DNA from: CAIYRG01 sp035577685
GTDB taxonomy: Bacteria > Pseudomonadota > Alphaproteobacteria > Micropepsales > Micropepsaceae
Direction: 5' to 3'
Assembly (NCBI GenBank): GCA_035577685.1
Contig: DATLVC010000361.1
Location: 1 to 13,941 of the forward strand
DNA: 13,941 nucleotides
Below, one piece after another: positions 13,233 through 13,941 of the stretch (the first letter of the stretch is position 1; each line of letters opens with the position of its first letter). A program made the translations under genes and the position numbers. Below the pieces are notes generated by a model that was not told the origin of the DNA, made no database searches, and saw only the letters and a program-made list of their open reading frames with translations.

Positions 13233-13941
13233 TTAGGAATTTCCCCATGCCTCGACGAAGCGTCGCGCATCGTCGATGACGGGCTCGGACACCGGCACGT
13301 AAGGAACGACGAGGCGCGTGACGCCCGCTTCCCGGAAAGGCTCCAGCCGCTCCTTGATCTCCTTGATGGACGTGCCGGGGATCACCGGCAGCTTGTCCAT
13401 ATATTCGTCGGTCATATGCTGGGCGGCTGCCTTGAAACCGCCGGCTTTGAACGCCTCCTGGAGGCGCATGACCTCAGGCTCAAAGCCGGAATGGATCAGC
13501 ATGTCCTTATAATGATCGGCGATGTTGTAGAACGTCAGCACCTGACGCAGTTTTGAGCGCGCCAGCGCGCGGTCCGGATTGAGCGAACAACGCACCTTGG
13601 CGATGATCTCGATGGAATTGGGATCGCGCCCTGCTTCCACCGCCCCTTCGCGCACGCGGGCGGCGATTTCCTTGATGGTCGCGGGCGTTCCCATGTTGAT
13701 GAATACGCCGTCGGAGATCTTGCCGACGAGCTTGGTCATCTGCGGACCAAGCCCGGCGAGATAGATCGGGAAGTTCGGATGGTCCGGCTGCCAGGAAAGC
13801 TGGAAGCGTTTGCCGGTGTTGTAGATCTCGCCCTCATATTCGACGCGCTCGCCGGCGGCGGTCTTCTTCACGATGTCGATATATTCGCGCGCGCGCCGCA
13901 AGGGGCGGTCGAACACGCCATTGTGCCAGGCGGCGATGGTC
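13233..13941 (-). CDS. LLM-class (luciferase-like) oxidoreductase, probably F420-dependent; 5' end outside window
   Basis: C-terminal 235 residues of a luciferase-like monooxygenase-family TIM-barrel protein; the frame is open through the right edge (TIAAWHNGVFDRPLRRAREY). Family features are the EYIDIVKKTAAGERVEYEGE stretch, PNFPIYLAGLGPQMTKLVGK with ISDGVFINMGTP, and the C-terminal SIKEIKERLEPFREAGVTRL followed by VVPYVP. This is the pattern of Mer-like F420-dependent reductases/dehydrogenases rather than of flavin luciferases, but the FMN-versus-F420 choice depends on N-terminal residues not in the window. TAA 13235-13233 ends it. Its presence near F420 synthesis genes makes it a candidate F420 user; the substrate is unknown. 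It is separated from the cof genes by about 7 kb, so linkage is loose. Confidence 0.88.
   Translation of the reverse strand, partial: TIAAWHNGVFDRPLRRAREYIDIVKKTAAGERVEYEGEIYNTGKRFQLSWQPDHPNFPIYLAGLGPQMTKLVGKISDGVFINMGTPATIKEIAARVREGAVEAGRDPNSIEIIAKVRCSLNPDRALARSKLRQVLTFYNIADHYKDMLIHSGFEPEVMRLQEAFKAGGFKAAAQHMTDEYMDKLPVIPGTSIKEIKERLEPFREAGVTRLVVPYVPVSEPVIDDARRFVEAWGNS

Overview
The window looks like a chromosomal segment from a GC-rich Gram-negative bacterium, most likely an alphaproteobacterium. The reasons are the dense, translationally coupled GC-rich genes, an LPS-transport-like (OstA) periplasmic protein, and an F420 gene set of the kind known in some Alphaproteobacteria. The lineage is inferred, not proven. 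No rRNA, tRNA or CRISPR array was seen.

Left region (1-5220, + strand): one very compact operon. The end of an isochorismatase-fold hydrolase runs into a dienelactone-hydrolase-like gene, then cofG, cofH, cofD and cofC. Every junction is an overlap or a gap of 0-2 bases. Together cofG/H make the deazaflavin FO, and cofC/D attach the phospho-acid side arm to give F420-0. The two hydrolases in the same transcript suggest that the F420 made here serves a catabolic or ring-opening pathway.

Middle (5221-7893): a small secreted OstA/LptA-like protein, then cofE (F420 gamma-glutamyl ligase) on the - strand, divergent from an npdG-type F420H2:NADP oxidoreductase. A 19-base palindrome lies between cofE and npdG. 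The npdG gene as read has a one-base deletion in a C run that splits it. Converging on npdG is an orphan phage-baseplate-V/VgrG-type spike protein with a very basic N-terminal tail.

Right-centre (7928-11719, - strand): a four-gene operon of acyl-CoA dehydrogenase, CitE-like lyase, MaoC hydratase and class III CoA-transferase. Its composition resembles the itaconate/methylsuccinate-type C5-dicarboxylate pathways (ict-ich-ccl plus a dehydrogenase). The spike gene follows only 34 bases downstream on the same strand. A perfect 8+8 palindrome sits just upstream of the first gene's TTG start.

Right end (11765-13941): the decayed 3' end of an IS3-family element, then an AT-richer alpha/beta hydrolase gene that looks transferred, a 265-base gap with a possible 23-codon ORF, and the 3' part of a luciferase-like (LLM) oxidoreductase of the kind that often uses F420. 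The window therefore holds F420 synthesis, probable F420 reduction and one candidate F420 consumer.
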